From: Syntrophomonadaceae bacterium
GTDB lineage: Bacteria; Bacillota; Syntrophomonadia; Syntrophomonadales; Syntrophomonadaceae
Length of the DNA: 9,222 nt
Direction of reading: 5' to 3'
Assembly (NCBI GenBank): GCA_012840625.1
Contig: DUSB01000214.1
Coordinates: forward strand, 1 to 9,222
The notes beneath the pieces were generated by a model. It was given only the letters and a program-made list of their open reading frames with translations. It ran no database searches and was not told where the DNA came from. The position numbers and the translations under genes are program-made. This document shows positions 1 through 7,129 of this stretch, piece after piece (within the stretch, counting starts at the first letter, position 1; each line of letters opens with the position of its first letter).

Positions 1-8
1 ATTCTAAA

Positions 9-16
9 CCCCCTCC
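9..16 (-). promoter_or_regulatory. Possible ribosome binding site of a leftward gene beyond the window edge
   Basis: On the minus strand this reads GGAGGGGG and is followed by eight bases (TTTAGAAT) before the window ends, the right distance for a start codon just outside. It would belong to a leftward gene divergent from the gene at 118-861. No coding sequence of that gene is visible, so this is only a suggestion. Confidence 0.2.
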
Positions 17-67
17 GGTCATCAAACTTTCCCTTTTTTAAAGTACATAATTTATTGAGCGGCACGC

Positions 68-76
68 TGCTATAAT
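68..76 (+). promoter_or_regulatory. Extended -10 promoter of the 118-861 gene
   Basis: The bases TGC-TATAAT form a consensus extended -10 element, with transcription expected to start near position 83. No good -35 box lies at the usual 16-18 base distance, which is acceptable for an extended -10 promoter. The leader would be about 35 bases and contains the strong ribosome binding site at 103-111. Confidence 0.5.
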
Positions 77-117
77 ATGATTAGGTAAATAGATTTTATT
101 CCAAAAGGAGGATTCTC

Positions 118-861
118 ATGAGCAAACGTACCAATTGGTTTATTACCCTTGGTTTTTCTTTTATCCTTGTATCAGCAGCGTTATATTTTCTGCATTTTAC
201 TATCTTTCGGGATAGCGATTTTATCTTCCGTTATTTACTGGCCGAACTGGCTTTCCTGCCCATTAGTGTGTATTTGGTTACTATTGTATTAAATTCTCTT
301 CTCGGACAGCGGGAAAAAGCCGTGCGCCTAAAAAAAATGAATATGGTTATAGGAGCTTATTTCAGCAATATTGGCATCGATCTGCTGCGTATCATCGTCC
401 GTCACGATCCAGGTGCTGATAAAATTGCCCGGGAGCTGCAACTGGAAGAAATGGATCTTCATGAATACCTTGATGCTATCGTTAGCCGATTAGATGCCCA
501 GCATTATCAGCTGCATATGGAGCCAACATCCTTCCAGGAATTGCATGCTTTTCTCAAGCAAAAACAAGACCACCTCCTTCGTTTGCTCGAAAACACTAAT
601 CTTTTTGAGCACGAAACCTTCTCCCACCTTCTCTGGGCCAATTATCACCTGCTGGATGAATTGGACGCACGTAAAGATCTGCTTGATTTATCCCCGGCAG
701 ACTATGATCATCTACTGGTTGATATACGCCGCTTATATGAATTGCTGGTACACCAATGGGCCGACTACATGCAGCATCTCTCTTCCTATTACCCATACCT
801 GCACTCCTTTGCGGTACGTACCAACCCCTTTACCCCCTGGGTTTCAGTAGAACTAAACTAA
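118..861 (+). CDS. Uncharacterised two-TM membrane protein with cytoplasmic helical domain
   Basis: I do not recognise a named family for this 247-residue protein. Two hydrophobic segments (about residues 8-29 and 37-61) are followed by a basic stretch (REKAVRLKK, about 65-73), which by the positive-inside rule places the remaining 185 residues in the cytoplasm. That part is rich in Leu, His, Glu and Asp and looks all-helical (for example LQLEEMDLHEYLDAIVSRL and FLKQKQDHLLRLLENT). No catalytic motif is evident. The start is well supported by AAAAGGAGG six bases upstream of the ATG. The gene appears monocistronic: it has its own extended -10 promoter and runs into a bidirectional terminator-like hairpin at 875-909. 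A sensory, scaffolding or regulatory membrane role is possible but unsupported. Confidence 0.85.
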   Translation: MSKRTNWFITLGFSFILVSAALYFLHFTIFRDSDFIFRYLLAELAFLPISVYLVTIVLNSLLGQREKAVRLKKMNMVIGAYFSNIGIDLLRIIVRHDPGADKIARELQLEEMDLHEYLDAIVSRLDAQHYQLHMEPTSFQELHAFLKQKQDHLLRLLENTNLFEHETFSHLLWANYHLLDELDARKDLLDLSPADYDHLLVDIRRLYELLVHQWADYMQHLSSYYPYLHSFAVRTNPFTPWVSVELN

Positions 862-874
862 ACAGCGAATTGTT

Positions 875-909
875 CAAAAAGCTGCTGACTAAATTGTCGC
901 AGCTTTTTG
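875..909. terminator. Bidirectional intrinsic terminator between convergent genes
   Basis: The perfect 11-base arms CAAAAAGCTGC (875-885) and GCAGCTTTTTG (899-909) face each other, with an inner GAC/GTC pairing (887-889 with 896-898) extending the stem. The A5 and T5 ends supply a short U tract in both directions. It lies 14 bases after the stop at 861 and 16 bases beyond the end of the leftward gene at 925, so it can serve both converging transcripts. Confidence 0.7.
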
Positions 910-924
910 AAATAACTGGTCCCG

Positions 925-1659
925 CTACTTCGATGCGCGTTTAGCCTCCCAGCGATCAATTTCTCCCTGAAAATAGGCGTTCCCCATCTTTATATAAGCA
1001 GCTTTATCCATTAAATCCTGCTGAATAACTGCCAGCGTCTCCTTGGTAACCTTTCCCCTGGTAATCAGCTCAATCCCAGCCTGACGGGTGGCAGCTAAAA
1101 TTTCCTCGTACTGCTGACGGAATGGCGGAGCGGGTAAAAATTCAGACGCAGGGCGATAAATCTCAGCCACAATGCTACCCAATCCCCTTCCGGCCATAAA
1201 ATGAAACCAATGGGAAAGAGGTTCAAAATGGTCCAATTCTGGGAAGCCACACACTGAAAGAATCACCTTGGGCGCAGGGGTATAATCCCGGGGTGGATGA
1301 GTCAGCAGACCATCTTTTTCTAGAAAAAAGGGGTGACTGAGTGGCATGCTGCGGTCAATAAAATTCTTCATTAATGCAGTCGGACCCCAAAAATAAAGCG
1401 GAGTAGCCAGAATATGAAGATCAGCTCGGCGATATTTTTCTAAAATTTCCTTCATATCGTCATCCTGCACACACTTACCCGGGGTTTTCGTCCAGCAGGT
1501 ATAACACCCATTACAGGCCCTGACTTCTTTTTCTCGCAGGTTAATGACTTCAGTATTTGCTCCCGCATGACGACAGCCATCCAGTAAAGCCTCCAGCATG
1601 GTAGCGGTTTTAGAAATCTTACCCTTACGCGGACCACCGTTTACAGCTACAACATTCAT
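925..1659 (-). CDS. Flavodoxin-family NAD(P)H-dependent FMN reductase / iron-sulfur flavoprotein-like
   Basis: This 244-residue protein has the flavodoxin-like fold of the multimeric flavodoxin/FMN reductase family. A phosphate-binding loop follows the first strand (VVAVNGGPRKGKISKT, residues 3-18), and the later FMN-contacting segment ATPLYFWGPTALMKNFIDR is at about 85-103. Between them is a cysteine cluster, CNGCYTCWTKTPGKC (C49, C52, C55, C63), a CX2CX2CX7C spacing that fits the compact motif binding a 4Fe-4S cluster in archaeal-type iron-sulfur flavoproteins. The extra C-terminal region (about 145-244) is longer than in minimal family members. It is cytoplasmic with no signal peptide. Its ATG overlaps the stop of the upstream membrane-protein gene (ATGA, 1656-1659), indicating translational coupling; a G8 run nine bases upstream acts as its ribosome binding site. 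It probably transfers electrons; the partner is unknown, and cluster binding is inferred from spacing alone. Confidence 0.87.
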   Translation of the reverse strand: MNVVAVNGGPRKGKISKTATMLEALLDGCRHAGANTEVINLREKEVRACNGCYTCWTKTPGKCVQDDDMKEILEKYRRADLHILATPLYFWGPTALMKNFIDRSMPLSHPFFLEKDGLLTHPPRDYTPAPKVILSVCGFPELDHFEPLSHWFHFMAGRGLGSIVAEIYRPASEFLPAPPFRQQYEEILAATRQAGIELITRGKVTKETLAVIQQDLMDKAAYIKMGNAYFQGEIDRWEAKRASK

Positions 1660-3917
1660 CCATTAACACCCCCCCCACTTAATGATTCACTATGTTTATC
1701 AGCTTCTAATTCCCCATGCTGTAAATCCAACATTAACAGCAACAGCGGTACAATAAGATAGATGCTGGTGGTCGAAGCAGCTACAATGCCAGAATCATTA
1801 ATAAGCAGGGCGATAATAGCTCCCACTACGATTCCTGCCATACCCTTCATAATATAGGGTACCCGGTTAAGCAATTCCTTCAAGGCTCCCACCGGGCGGT
1901 ACACCAGAATGGTAATAACCAGTAAAATAGCTATAAAAACCCTGCTCCAGATAGTATATTTAATCAGTTTAATATTCATAGAGGCTTTACGCAAAGCAAT
2001 AATCAGCCCCTGCTCAGCACCGCCATCAATAATCTGCTGTGCAGCTCGCCCAATATGGGTTTGTTCTTCAGCTGGCCTCTGCAGCTCCATAAAGGTTACA
2101 CCACCTATGGCCAAAAGAATAATTAGTAAAATAAGTATCACATTACGGGGTTTCATTTTTATATCCGCCAGGAAAAGCAGGGTGATTAAAAAAGCGGCCG
2201 GTGCGGTTAAGATTCCATCTGATTGAGCTCCCAGTGAAGGCGCAGCGATCAGGTAGCATTGAAAAACAAAAAACAGGGCAATCGGCAGCAGCAACCATCT
2301 TTTTTTATAATACTGGTAAATTCCTGCCATAGCTATGATGCTACCTCCGATTAATACCCCCAGATATTCATTACCAATTCCATAATACCGGGCACCGGCC
2401 ATCGGATCGTAGCCCAGAACCGAAGATTGTATCATGGTGCTACCGGTCAGAACATCAAAATCAAGCAGCATCACCGTAACCAGGGCGGTGATAACAATAG
2501 CTTTCATTGCATCCTGTGACGAAAAACGCCATACAATAGCTGTTAATATCAGTACAGCTAAAATAGCCACCATGATATACATCCATTCGGCTTTAAAATT
2601 CATTTTGCCCAGGAAAAGAAACACCAGTGGTACAATAGCCAGCGCTAGCATAGTTATTTTATAAAAAGGAGAATTCTTAGGTGCCAGAAAAATGCCCAGC
2701 AGGGTTAAAAGGATCAAAATAATAATTCCGACTACATATCCGGTGATCAGGGGAACACGTAGACGGTTCGTCTGACCCGCCTTCATATTAAGGTCGGCTA
2801 CTGCAGTCAGGGCATCCTCATCCCCATGCGCTGCCATCGTATAAGGTGCCTGTCCAATCATAACCCCGGTTGGTTCTTTAAGACCAAAAAAATTCAGGAT
2901 TCCGGGAGCTATATCTGTGTTGGCAATCATATAATCCCGGCGCGTAGCACCAGAAGTCAAACCACCACTTTTATAACCCTTGCCATATGCAATAACCGGG
3001 GTAAAAGTATTCTTCTGGTCTACCTGTTCCTGGGAGGCAGAAGGACTAACAATATAAAGCAAATCACGGGTAGGATCCATCTCCAGACTGGCAAAATGGA
3101 TAAAATCATCAATTTTACGCAGATACATATGTCTGGTCTGCTCTATCTGCTCGGGAAAAGCCTGATCCGCTTTATCCAGCCGCTGTAGATCAGTAAGATC
3201 CACCACCACCATATCGGATTCTTTAAGATAAGCGGCAAATTTAGTTTTAATATACTCATAATTAGTGGCTGATCCCAGGAAGGATTCCGTTTCCTGTTCA
3301 ATAGTGTTTTTTCCCACATCACCAAGAACAACCTGTCCGCGATGATCCATAGCAAAGGCTACCGAATACCGTGCCTGTTCACCATGCAGGTCACCATTAC
3401 CAAGCACACTCACCTTATACCCATGCTCGGTCAGGATAGAGGCCAGAGCCCCTGGCTGGGTGGTTACATTTTCGTCTTCAATACCTAGAGCAATTTCCGG
3501 TAGATTCACCAGCACACAGCCATTCTCCGGAGCTTCATGTCCGGTCAAATAATAATAAAGCTTCCCGGCTTCCTGCTCCCTACCAGGAACCATTTCATCT
3601 GTATTGTAGGCCATAATTTCATTTTTATAGGCTCGGGCCAGATTTCCATAAGCCATGGTTAAGTAGCTATCCAGGCTGTTCTTGCCCCGCAAAGTACGAT
3701 TACTGGCCAGACCAATCGAACCATCCTGGATCAGCTTGATCATGGCCGGAGTTTCTTCCTTACTAATATCATCAATTGTCATTTTATCAACCACTATGAT
3801 AATGGCTTTACCTGTTACCTTTTCGGGTGCTGCCTGAACATCTTTGCTCGTAAAAAGCCCACCCAGACAGGAGACTATTAGAAAAGCGCACAGTACAGCT
3901 AGTAGACGATTTCGCAT
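1656..3917 (-). CDS. Polytopic membrane protein with alkaline-phosphatase-superfamily-like extracytoplasmic domain
   Basis: This 753-residue protein starts with a signal peptide (hydrophobic about 5-23; possible cleavage after VQA at 29, or a lipobox-like IVSC ending at C17). An outer domain of about 350 residues follows, then about eleven membrane helices (roughly 388-730) and a short polar tail. The outer domain resembles alkaline-phosphatase/phosphodiesterase-superfamily cores: strand IIIVVDK with D44 at the usual first metal-ligand position, then TPVIAYGKG (306-314) and ANTDIAP (332-338). Where family enzymes usually have an Asp-His motif, this protein has IVSPSAS (289-295), so catalysis is doubtful. 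The membrane part carries GARYYGIGNEYLGVLIG (508-524), which looks like a conserved core. The layout recalls lipid-linked phosphotransferases, but the function is unknown. Start: GGAGGT (3923-3928) five bases before the ATG. The downstream flavoprotein gene overlaps its stop; the TetR gene lies 74 bases upstream. Confidence 0.85.
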   Translation of the reverse strand: MRNRLLAVLCAFLIVSCLGGLFTSKDVQAAPEKVTGKAIIIVVDKMTIDDISKEETPAMIKLIQDGSIGLASNRTLRGKNSLDSYLTMAYGNLARAYKNEIMAYNTDEMVPGREQEAGKLYYYLTGHEAPENGCVLVNLPEIALGIEDENVTTQPGALASILTEHGYKVSVLGNGDLHGEQARYSVAFAMDHRGQVVLGDVGKNTIEQETESFLGSATNYEYIKTKFAAYLKESDMVVVDLTDLQRLDKADQAFPEQIEQTRHMYLRKIDDFIHFASLEMDPTRDLLYIVSPSASQEQVDQKNTFTPVIAYGKGYKSGGLTSGATRRDYMIANTDIAPGILNFFGLKEPTGVMIGQAPYTMAAHGDEDALTAVADLNMKAGQTNRLRVPLITGYVVGIIILILLTLLGIFLAPKNSPFYKITMLALAIVPLVFLFLGKMNFKAEWMYIMVAILAVLILTAIVWRFSSQDAMKAIVITALVTVMLLDFDVLTGSTMIQSSVLGYDPMAGARYYGIGNEYLGVLIGGSIIAMAGIYQYYKKRWLLLPIALFFVFQCYLIAAPSLGAQSDGILTAPAAFLITLLFLADIKMKPRNVILILLIILLAIGGVTFMELQRPAEEQTHIGRAAQQIIDGGAEQGLIIALRKASMNIKLIKYTIWSRVFIAILLVITILVYRPVGALKELLNRVPYIMKGMAGIVVGAIIALLINDSGIVAASTTSIYLIVPLLLLMLDLQHGELEADKHSESLSGGGVNG

Positions 3918-3991
3918 GATTTACCTCCATGTAAAAAGATAAAATACTAACGATTACGATATGTAAATACGGTATCAAAGATCAAACAATC

Positions 3992-4621
3992 CTATCTGTC
4001 TTTCGTCTTTCCATCCATTAATTCCTGCTTATGAATATCTTCCAGTATGAATGGTAAAACCTTATAAAGAATTATTTCCCATACCTTTAACGCTTCTTCT
4101 TTACTGATAATGCCAACTCCCAAAAGATCCTGCATGACCATTCCGTCAACCGTGGCAATAGCTGCAGCTGCTATCGCACGATTCAAACTGGTTTCCGGAA
4201 CCCCGTAGATACCCAGCAGCATCTCCTCTACACGCCCAATCCATTCGTCATATTTACGGGCAAATTTGCTCTTAAGCTCTTTATTGCCAAGCATCGCTTC
4301 ATGGGCTAAATAAAACTGCAAACGGTTTTCATCCACTTTGTCAAAACGCTCATCCAGCCCGCTGGTAATATAATGCAGCACTTCATCAGGCCGGGCTCCT
4401 GCATGCATTTTTTGGGCTACCCGTGTACTTTCTTTTAATGAAGCATCCATCACATCATATAAAACTTCATTTTTACTCCTATAATAATGATAAAGGGCCC
4501 CCTTGGAAGTGCCCGCTTCCTCTACAATAGCCTGGATGGTAGCATTATTGACTCCATACCGGGCAATTATAATCCGAGCCGCCTCCTGTATTCTCGTCTG
4601 GATATCTGAGACTTCTGCCAT
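3992..4621 (-). CDS. TetR/AcrR-family transcriptional regulator
   Basis: This 209-residue protein has the typical TetR length and layout. The N-terminal three-helix DNA-binding domain covers about residues 6-52, with helix-turn-helix residues about 28-47 including EEAGTSKGALYHYYRSK, a classic TetR recognition signature. The helical ligand-binding and dimer domain runs from about 55 to 195 and includes the hydrophobic AIAAAAIATVDGMVMQDLLG (149-168). I chose the ATG at 4621 because GGAG sits eight bases upstream; the in-frame GTG at 4630, three codons earlier, has no room for a ribosome binding site. The gene is divergent from the acyl-CoA synthetase at 5037-6965 and leads into the 1656-3917 membrane-protein gene. 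By analogy with TetR-type fatty-acid regulators it may respond to an acyl-CoA or fatty acid and repress the synthetase; the ligand is inference. The operator at 4962-4979 is the natural candidate target. Confidence 0.93.
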   Translation of the reverse strand: MAEVSDIQTRIQEAARIIIARYGVNNATIQAIVEEAGTSKGALYHYYRSKNEVLYDVMDASLKESTRVAQKMHAGARPDEVLHYITSGLDERFDKVDENRLQFYLAHEAMLGNKELKSKFARKYDEWIGRVEEMLLGIYGVPETSLNRAIAAAAIATVDGMVMQDLLGVGIISKEEALKVWEIILYKVLPFILEDIHKQELMDGKTKDR

Positions 4622-4750
4622 TGCTCCCACTCCATTCTTTTATTATTTACAAATAGATTCCTTTAAAAACTTAATATGCAGATTCAATCATGGCTCCCCT
4701 TGTACGCTTCATAGACCCAGCCATTAAAACACTTATACTCAAGCAATTAC

Positions 4751-4780
4751 ATTGTATTCTTCTTACAGCATTTCTGTCCA
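4751..4780 (-). promoter_or_regulatory. Candidate promoter of the TetR gene
   Basis: On the minus strand TGGACA (4775-4780) and TACAAT (4751-4756) are separated by 18 bases, each one mismatch from the sigma-A consensus. Transcription would start near 4744, giving a leader of about 120 bases to the ATG at 4621. It points away from the synthetase promoter at 4844-4872, with the 26-bp palindrome between them. Confidence 0.45.
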
Positions 4781-4808
4781 GCTCAGGCATGCGGCTTCAG
4801 TAAATAGC

Positions 4809-4834
4809 TACTACAATAAATATTTATTGTAGTA
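4809..4834. repeat. Perfect 26-bp palindrome between divergent promoters (candidate operator)
   Basis: The 26 bases are an uninterrupted perfect dyad centred at 4821.5, with core CAATAAATATTTATTG and outer arms TACTA/TAGTA. It lies 28 bases from the TetR-gene -35 box and 9 bases upstream of the synthetase -35 box, outside both predicted transcripts. It therefore probably acts as DNA, as a binding site for a dimeric regulator. It is unrelated in sequence to the GC-rich operator at 4962-4979, so a second regulator may bind it. A near copy of the core lies at 8100-8118. Confidence 0.6.
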
Positions 4835-4843
4835 AATATTACG

Positions 4844-4872
4844 TTGACTTGTGTTATTCCCTTTGGTATTAT
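4844..4872 (+). promoter_or_regulatory. Promoter of the acyl-CoA synthetase gene
   Basis: TTGACT (4844-4849) and TATTAT (4867-4872) are separated by exactly 17 bases. A TG one base before the -10 box (4864-4865) adds an extended -10 element. Transcription should begin near 4879, giving a leader of about 158 bases before the ATG at 5037. This is among the strongest promoter matches in the window. Confidence 0.7.
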
Positions 4873-4926
4873 AAAAATTGATATTATTACATATACTCAA
4901 CACTCCAAATAATAATTATCGATCAG

Positions 4927-4953
4927 GGCCTCAACCAGAGGTCATTAATTTTT
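4927..4953 (+). promoter_or_regulatory. Possible attenuator-like hairpin in the synthetase leader
   Basis: GGCCTC (4927-4932) can pair with GAGGTC (4938-4943), including one G-U pair, around the loop AACCA. The sequence ATTAATTTTT follows. The stem is short and the U run is interrupted, so early termination would be inefficient at best. It lies about 48 bases after the predicted transcription start. Confidence 0.2.
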
Positions 4954-4961
4954 ACAGTTGT

Positions 4962-4979
4962 AAACCGACCAGTCGGTTT
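4962..4979. promoter_or_regulatory. TetR-type operator (ACCGAC-type dyad)
   Basis: AAACCGAC (4962-4969) and GTCGGTTT (4972-4979) are perfect inverted arms around the two bases CA. ACCGAC/GTCGGT-type dyads are typical operators of TetR-family regulators, and a TetR gene is divergently encoded next door. The site is about 85-100 bases downstream of the predicted synthetase transcription start, so repression would act as a road-block unless another promoter is used. I see no second copy in the window. Confidence 0.7.
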
Positions 4980-4983
4980 GGGT

Positions 4984-5030
4984 CCTCCCTGCTAGGTGTC
5001 ACAGCACGGATTGAGTAATATAAGGGAGGT
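4984..5030 (+). promoter_or_regulatory. Ribosome binding site of the synthetase with complementary upstream sequence
   Basis: The ribosome binding site AGGGAGGT (5023-5030) is followed by a seven-base spacer and the ATG at 5037. The upstream bases CCTCCCT (4984-4990) are perfectly complementary to AGGGAGG (5023-5029), with a 32-base loop between. This could mask the ribosome binding site in the leader RNA. The match may be chance, because any strong binding site pairs with a pyrimidine run. Confidence 0.3.
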
Positions 5031-5036
5031 TTTTTT

Positions 5037-6965
5037 ATGTATGGAAATGTAAACAGCAGAGCACATCTCAGCTATGAAACATTACCACAAATGTTTCACG
5101 CATCCGCAATAAAACATGCCGATTTGACATGTCAGTGCTGGAAAACAGGACCTGATACCACCGCTTCCAATACCTATGGCCAAGTTTATATGATTGTAAA
5201 AGACTTGGCAGCAGGCCTAATGGAACTCGGTTTAGAAAAAGGTGATCGGGTTTCGGTAATGGCTACCAACTGCCCCCAATGGTTATGGGCCGATTATGCT
5301 ATATTAGCGACGGGCGCCATTACAGTAACCATTTTCCCCACCTTTTCAGTTAATGAAATGTCTTACATTATTAATGACTCCGGCTCAAAATTTCTCTTTG
5401 TCCGTGATTTAGAGGGGGTTAATAAAGTACAGGAAGGTATCAGCGGTCTTCCCGGGCTGGAAAAAGTCATTGTAATGGAAGATTGTGCCTTACCAGAATC
5501 AGATCTCTTCGTGCTTTTATCGACCGTGCGTGAAAACGGTAAAAAATATCAGGTAAAGAATCCTTATGCCTATGAAAAACGCTGGCGTTCCATTGAACTA
5601 TGGGATCCAGCCACTATTATTTATACCTCGGGAACCACCGGGGAACCTAAAGGAGTCGTTCATACTCACCAGAGCATCGCTGCTGCTAATGCCTTATGCC
5701 TGCGTTCATTCGTTGAAGATGGTATGGAATATACCAACGATGATACCATTCTCTCCTTTTTACCGCTTTCACACTCCTTTGAACGTCAATGTGCCCAGTG
5801 GATCGCTTTTGAAGTAGGGATAAAAATTGCCTATGCCGAAAAACCTTCCACCATTATGACTGACTTTCAAATTTTCCGCCCCACTGTCTTCTGTTCGGTA
5901 CCCCGAATTTTTGAGCGTATCTACTTGGCTCTCAGGCAGGCAGCTGCTCAAACCCCGGAAAGTGCCGCCGCATTTGATCGCGCCATGGATATTGGTCAGA
6001 GGGTAACGGAAGCACGCATGGATGAGCAGGGTCATGTAGACATGCGTGAAGGCATTGATATTGCCGCTGATCTTCCCGAGGACCTGCGCCAGGAATATCA
6101 ATGGGCAGAAGAAAACGTGTTTAGTAAAGTACGCATGCTGCTGGGCGGTCGCTATCGCAACTCCTGGTCAGCTTCCGCCAGTCTGCCACCTGATCTTTGT
6201 AAAGCCTTTATGGCCATGGGCATCCGCATCATTGAGGGCTATGGCAGTACCGAAACCATGAATGCCATTAATTTGAATCGCCTGGGCGCCATAAAGCCAG
6301 GATCCATTGGCCCATTACGTGAAATTAACGAGGGCAAAATCAGCGAGCAAGGCGAATGGTTGGTTAGAGGCGAACAGCTGTTTAAAGAATACTGGAATAA
6401 CCCGGAAGAAACCGCCCAAGCCTTTACTGAAGATGGATTTTTCCGTACCGGTGATGTAGTGGAAATCGATGAAGATGGCTATGCTAGAATTGTTGATCGC
6501 ATCAAAGGAATTATGGTTCTGGATACCGGCAAAAACGTTCCCCGGGCCAAAATTGAAGATGCTTTTTCCACTTCCAGCTGTATCGAACAGATTTGTGCCA
6601 TTGCTGATGAAAAAAAATATGTAAGCGCCCTGGTTGTACCCAACTTCGAATATTTTATTAAATATTTTGATGAAAATAATATCCCTTACAATAAAGATGA
6701 AGTGGTGTACTTCGGTGAAGGTGCCGACCGTATCTGCATCAAAGTCGGAGAAGATTTTATCTCCCGTCCCGAATTAATTGAACAGGTACAAGCAGATATA
6801 GACAAAGTTAATGAAGGATTGGAAAACTACGAAACAATTAAAAAATTTTCCCTGGTTAACAGACGCTTTGTAGAGCCCATGGGAGAGGTTACTCCGACCC
6901 TGAAGCTCAAACACCGTAATATAATAAAAAACTTTGCTGAACAAATTGATAATATGTATAAATAA
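5037..6965 (+). CDS. Long-chain fatty acid--CoA ligase (AMP-forming acyl-CoA synthetase)
   Basis: This 642-residue enzyme belongs to the ANL adenylating superfamily, long-chain acyl-CoA synthetase type. It activates a fatty acid with ATP to acyl-AMP, then forms acyl-CoA. Motifs in order: ATP-binding loop YTSGTTGEPKG (196-206), FLPLSHSFER (241-250), GYGSTET (401-407), TGD (471-473), DRIKG (487-491) before the C-terminal domain, GKNVPRAKIE (498-507), and TPTLKLK (619-625) with the expected catalytic lysine K623. The length is normal for the family and there is no signal peptide; a cytoplasmic or membrane-peripheral location is expected. The segment that usually reads SGGAPL is SASASL (378-383), and the usual GKNIxPxxIE is altered, both mild oddities. 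The gene appears monocistronic, with a strong promoter at 4844-4872, a TetR operator in its leader and a terminator at 7093-7121. Chain-length preference cannot be read from sequence. Confidence 0.95.
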   Translation: MYGNVNSRAHLSYETLPQMFHASAIKHADLTCQCWKTGPDTTASNTYGQVYMIVKDLAAGLMELGLEKGDRVSVMATNCPQWLWADYAILATGAITVTIFPTFSVNEMSYIINDSGSKFLFVRDLEGVNKVQEGISGLPGLEKVIVMEDCALPESDLFVLLSTVRENGKKYQVKNPYAYEKRWRSIELWDPATIIYTSGTTGEPKGVVHTHQSIAAANALCLRSFVEDGMEYTNDDTILSFLPLSHSFERQCAQWIAFEVGIKIAYAEKPSTIMTDFQIFRPTVFCSVPRIFERIYLALRQAAAQTPESAAAFDRAMDIGQRVTEARMDEQGHVDMREGIDIAADLPEDLRQEYQWAEENVFSKVRMLLGGRYRNSWSASASLPPDLCKAFMAMGIRIIEGYGSTETMNAINLNRLGAIKPGSIGPLREINEGKISEQGEWLVRGEQLFKEYWNNPEETAQAFTEDGFFRTGDVVEIDEDGYARIVDRIKGIMVLDTGKNVPRAKIEDAFSTSSCIEQICAIADEKKYVSALVVPNFEYFIKYFDENNIPYNKDEVVYFGEGADRICIKVGEDFISRPELIEQVQADIDKVNEGLENYETIKKFSLVNRRFVEPMGEVTPTLKLKHRNIIKNFAEQIDNMYK

Positions 6966-6999
6966 GGCAGAATCACCCTCAGGGCATAATGATTCCGCC
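6966..6999 (+). other. Hairpin directly after the synthetase stop codon
   Basis: GGCAGAATCA (6966-6975) pairs with TGATTCCGCC (6990-6999) with one mismatch, and CCC/GGG inside can extend the stem. No U tract follows, so it is not a standard terminator. It could protect the 3' end of the mRNA; the canonical terminator is about 95 bases further on. Confidence 0.35.
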
Positions 7000-7092
7000 A
7001 AGCTCTTATTACTTATAAAAAGGTAGCACCTTCCTGGATCAATACCAGAGAAGATCTAGATAAAATAATAGTACGCACCCCCTTTATTTCTT

Positions 7093-7121
7093 GCCTGCCT
7101 CATTATACGGCAGGCTTTTTT
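7093..7121 (+). terminator. Intrinsic terminator of the acyl-CoA synthetase gene
   Basis: GCCTGCC (7093-7099) and GGCAGGC (7109-7115) form a perfect seven-base GC-rich stem with a nine-base loop, followed directly by T6 (7116-7121). It closes the rightward transcript 128 bases after the stop codon. Confidence 0.88.
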
Positions 7122-7129
7122 ATGTTCAC

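Noticed and set aside
1656..1680. The G8 run (C8 at 1669-1676 on the plus strand) as a programmed frameshift or phase switch fusing the membrane protein to the flavoprotein
   Set aside because: In the flavoprotein frame a TAA stop lies between the G run and the flavoprotein ATG, so slippage cannot make a fusion. Other slips would only change the last few residues of the membrane protein.
2826..3188. Rightward frame of 120 codons
   Set aside because: It is antisense to the well-supported membrane-protein gene, with no ribosome binding site or recognisable product.
3929..3991. Separate promoter for the membrane-protein gene (TTTACA, 17 bases, TTTTAT on the minus strand)
   Set aside because: The -10 match is poor and the gap is short, so read-through from the TetR gene explains expression as well; not strong enough to list.
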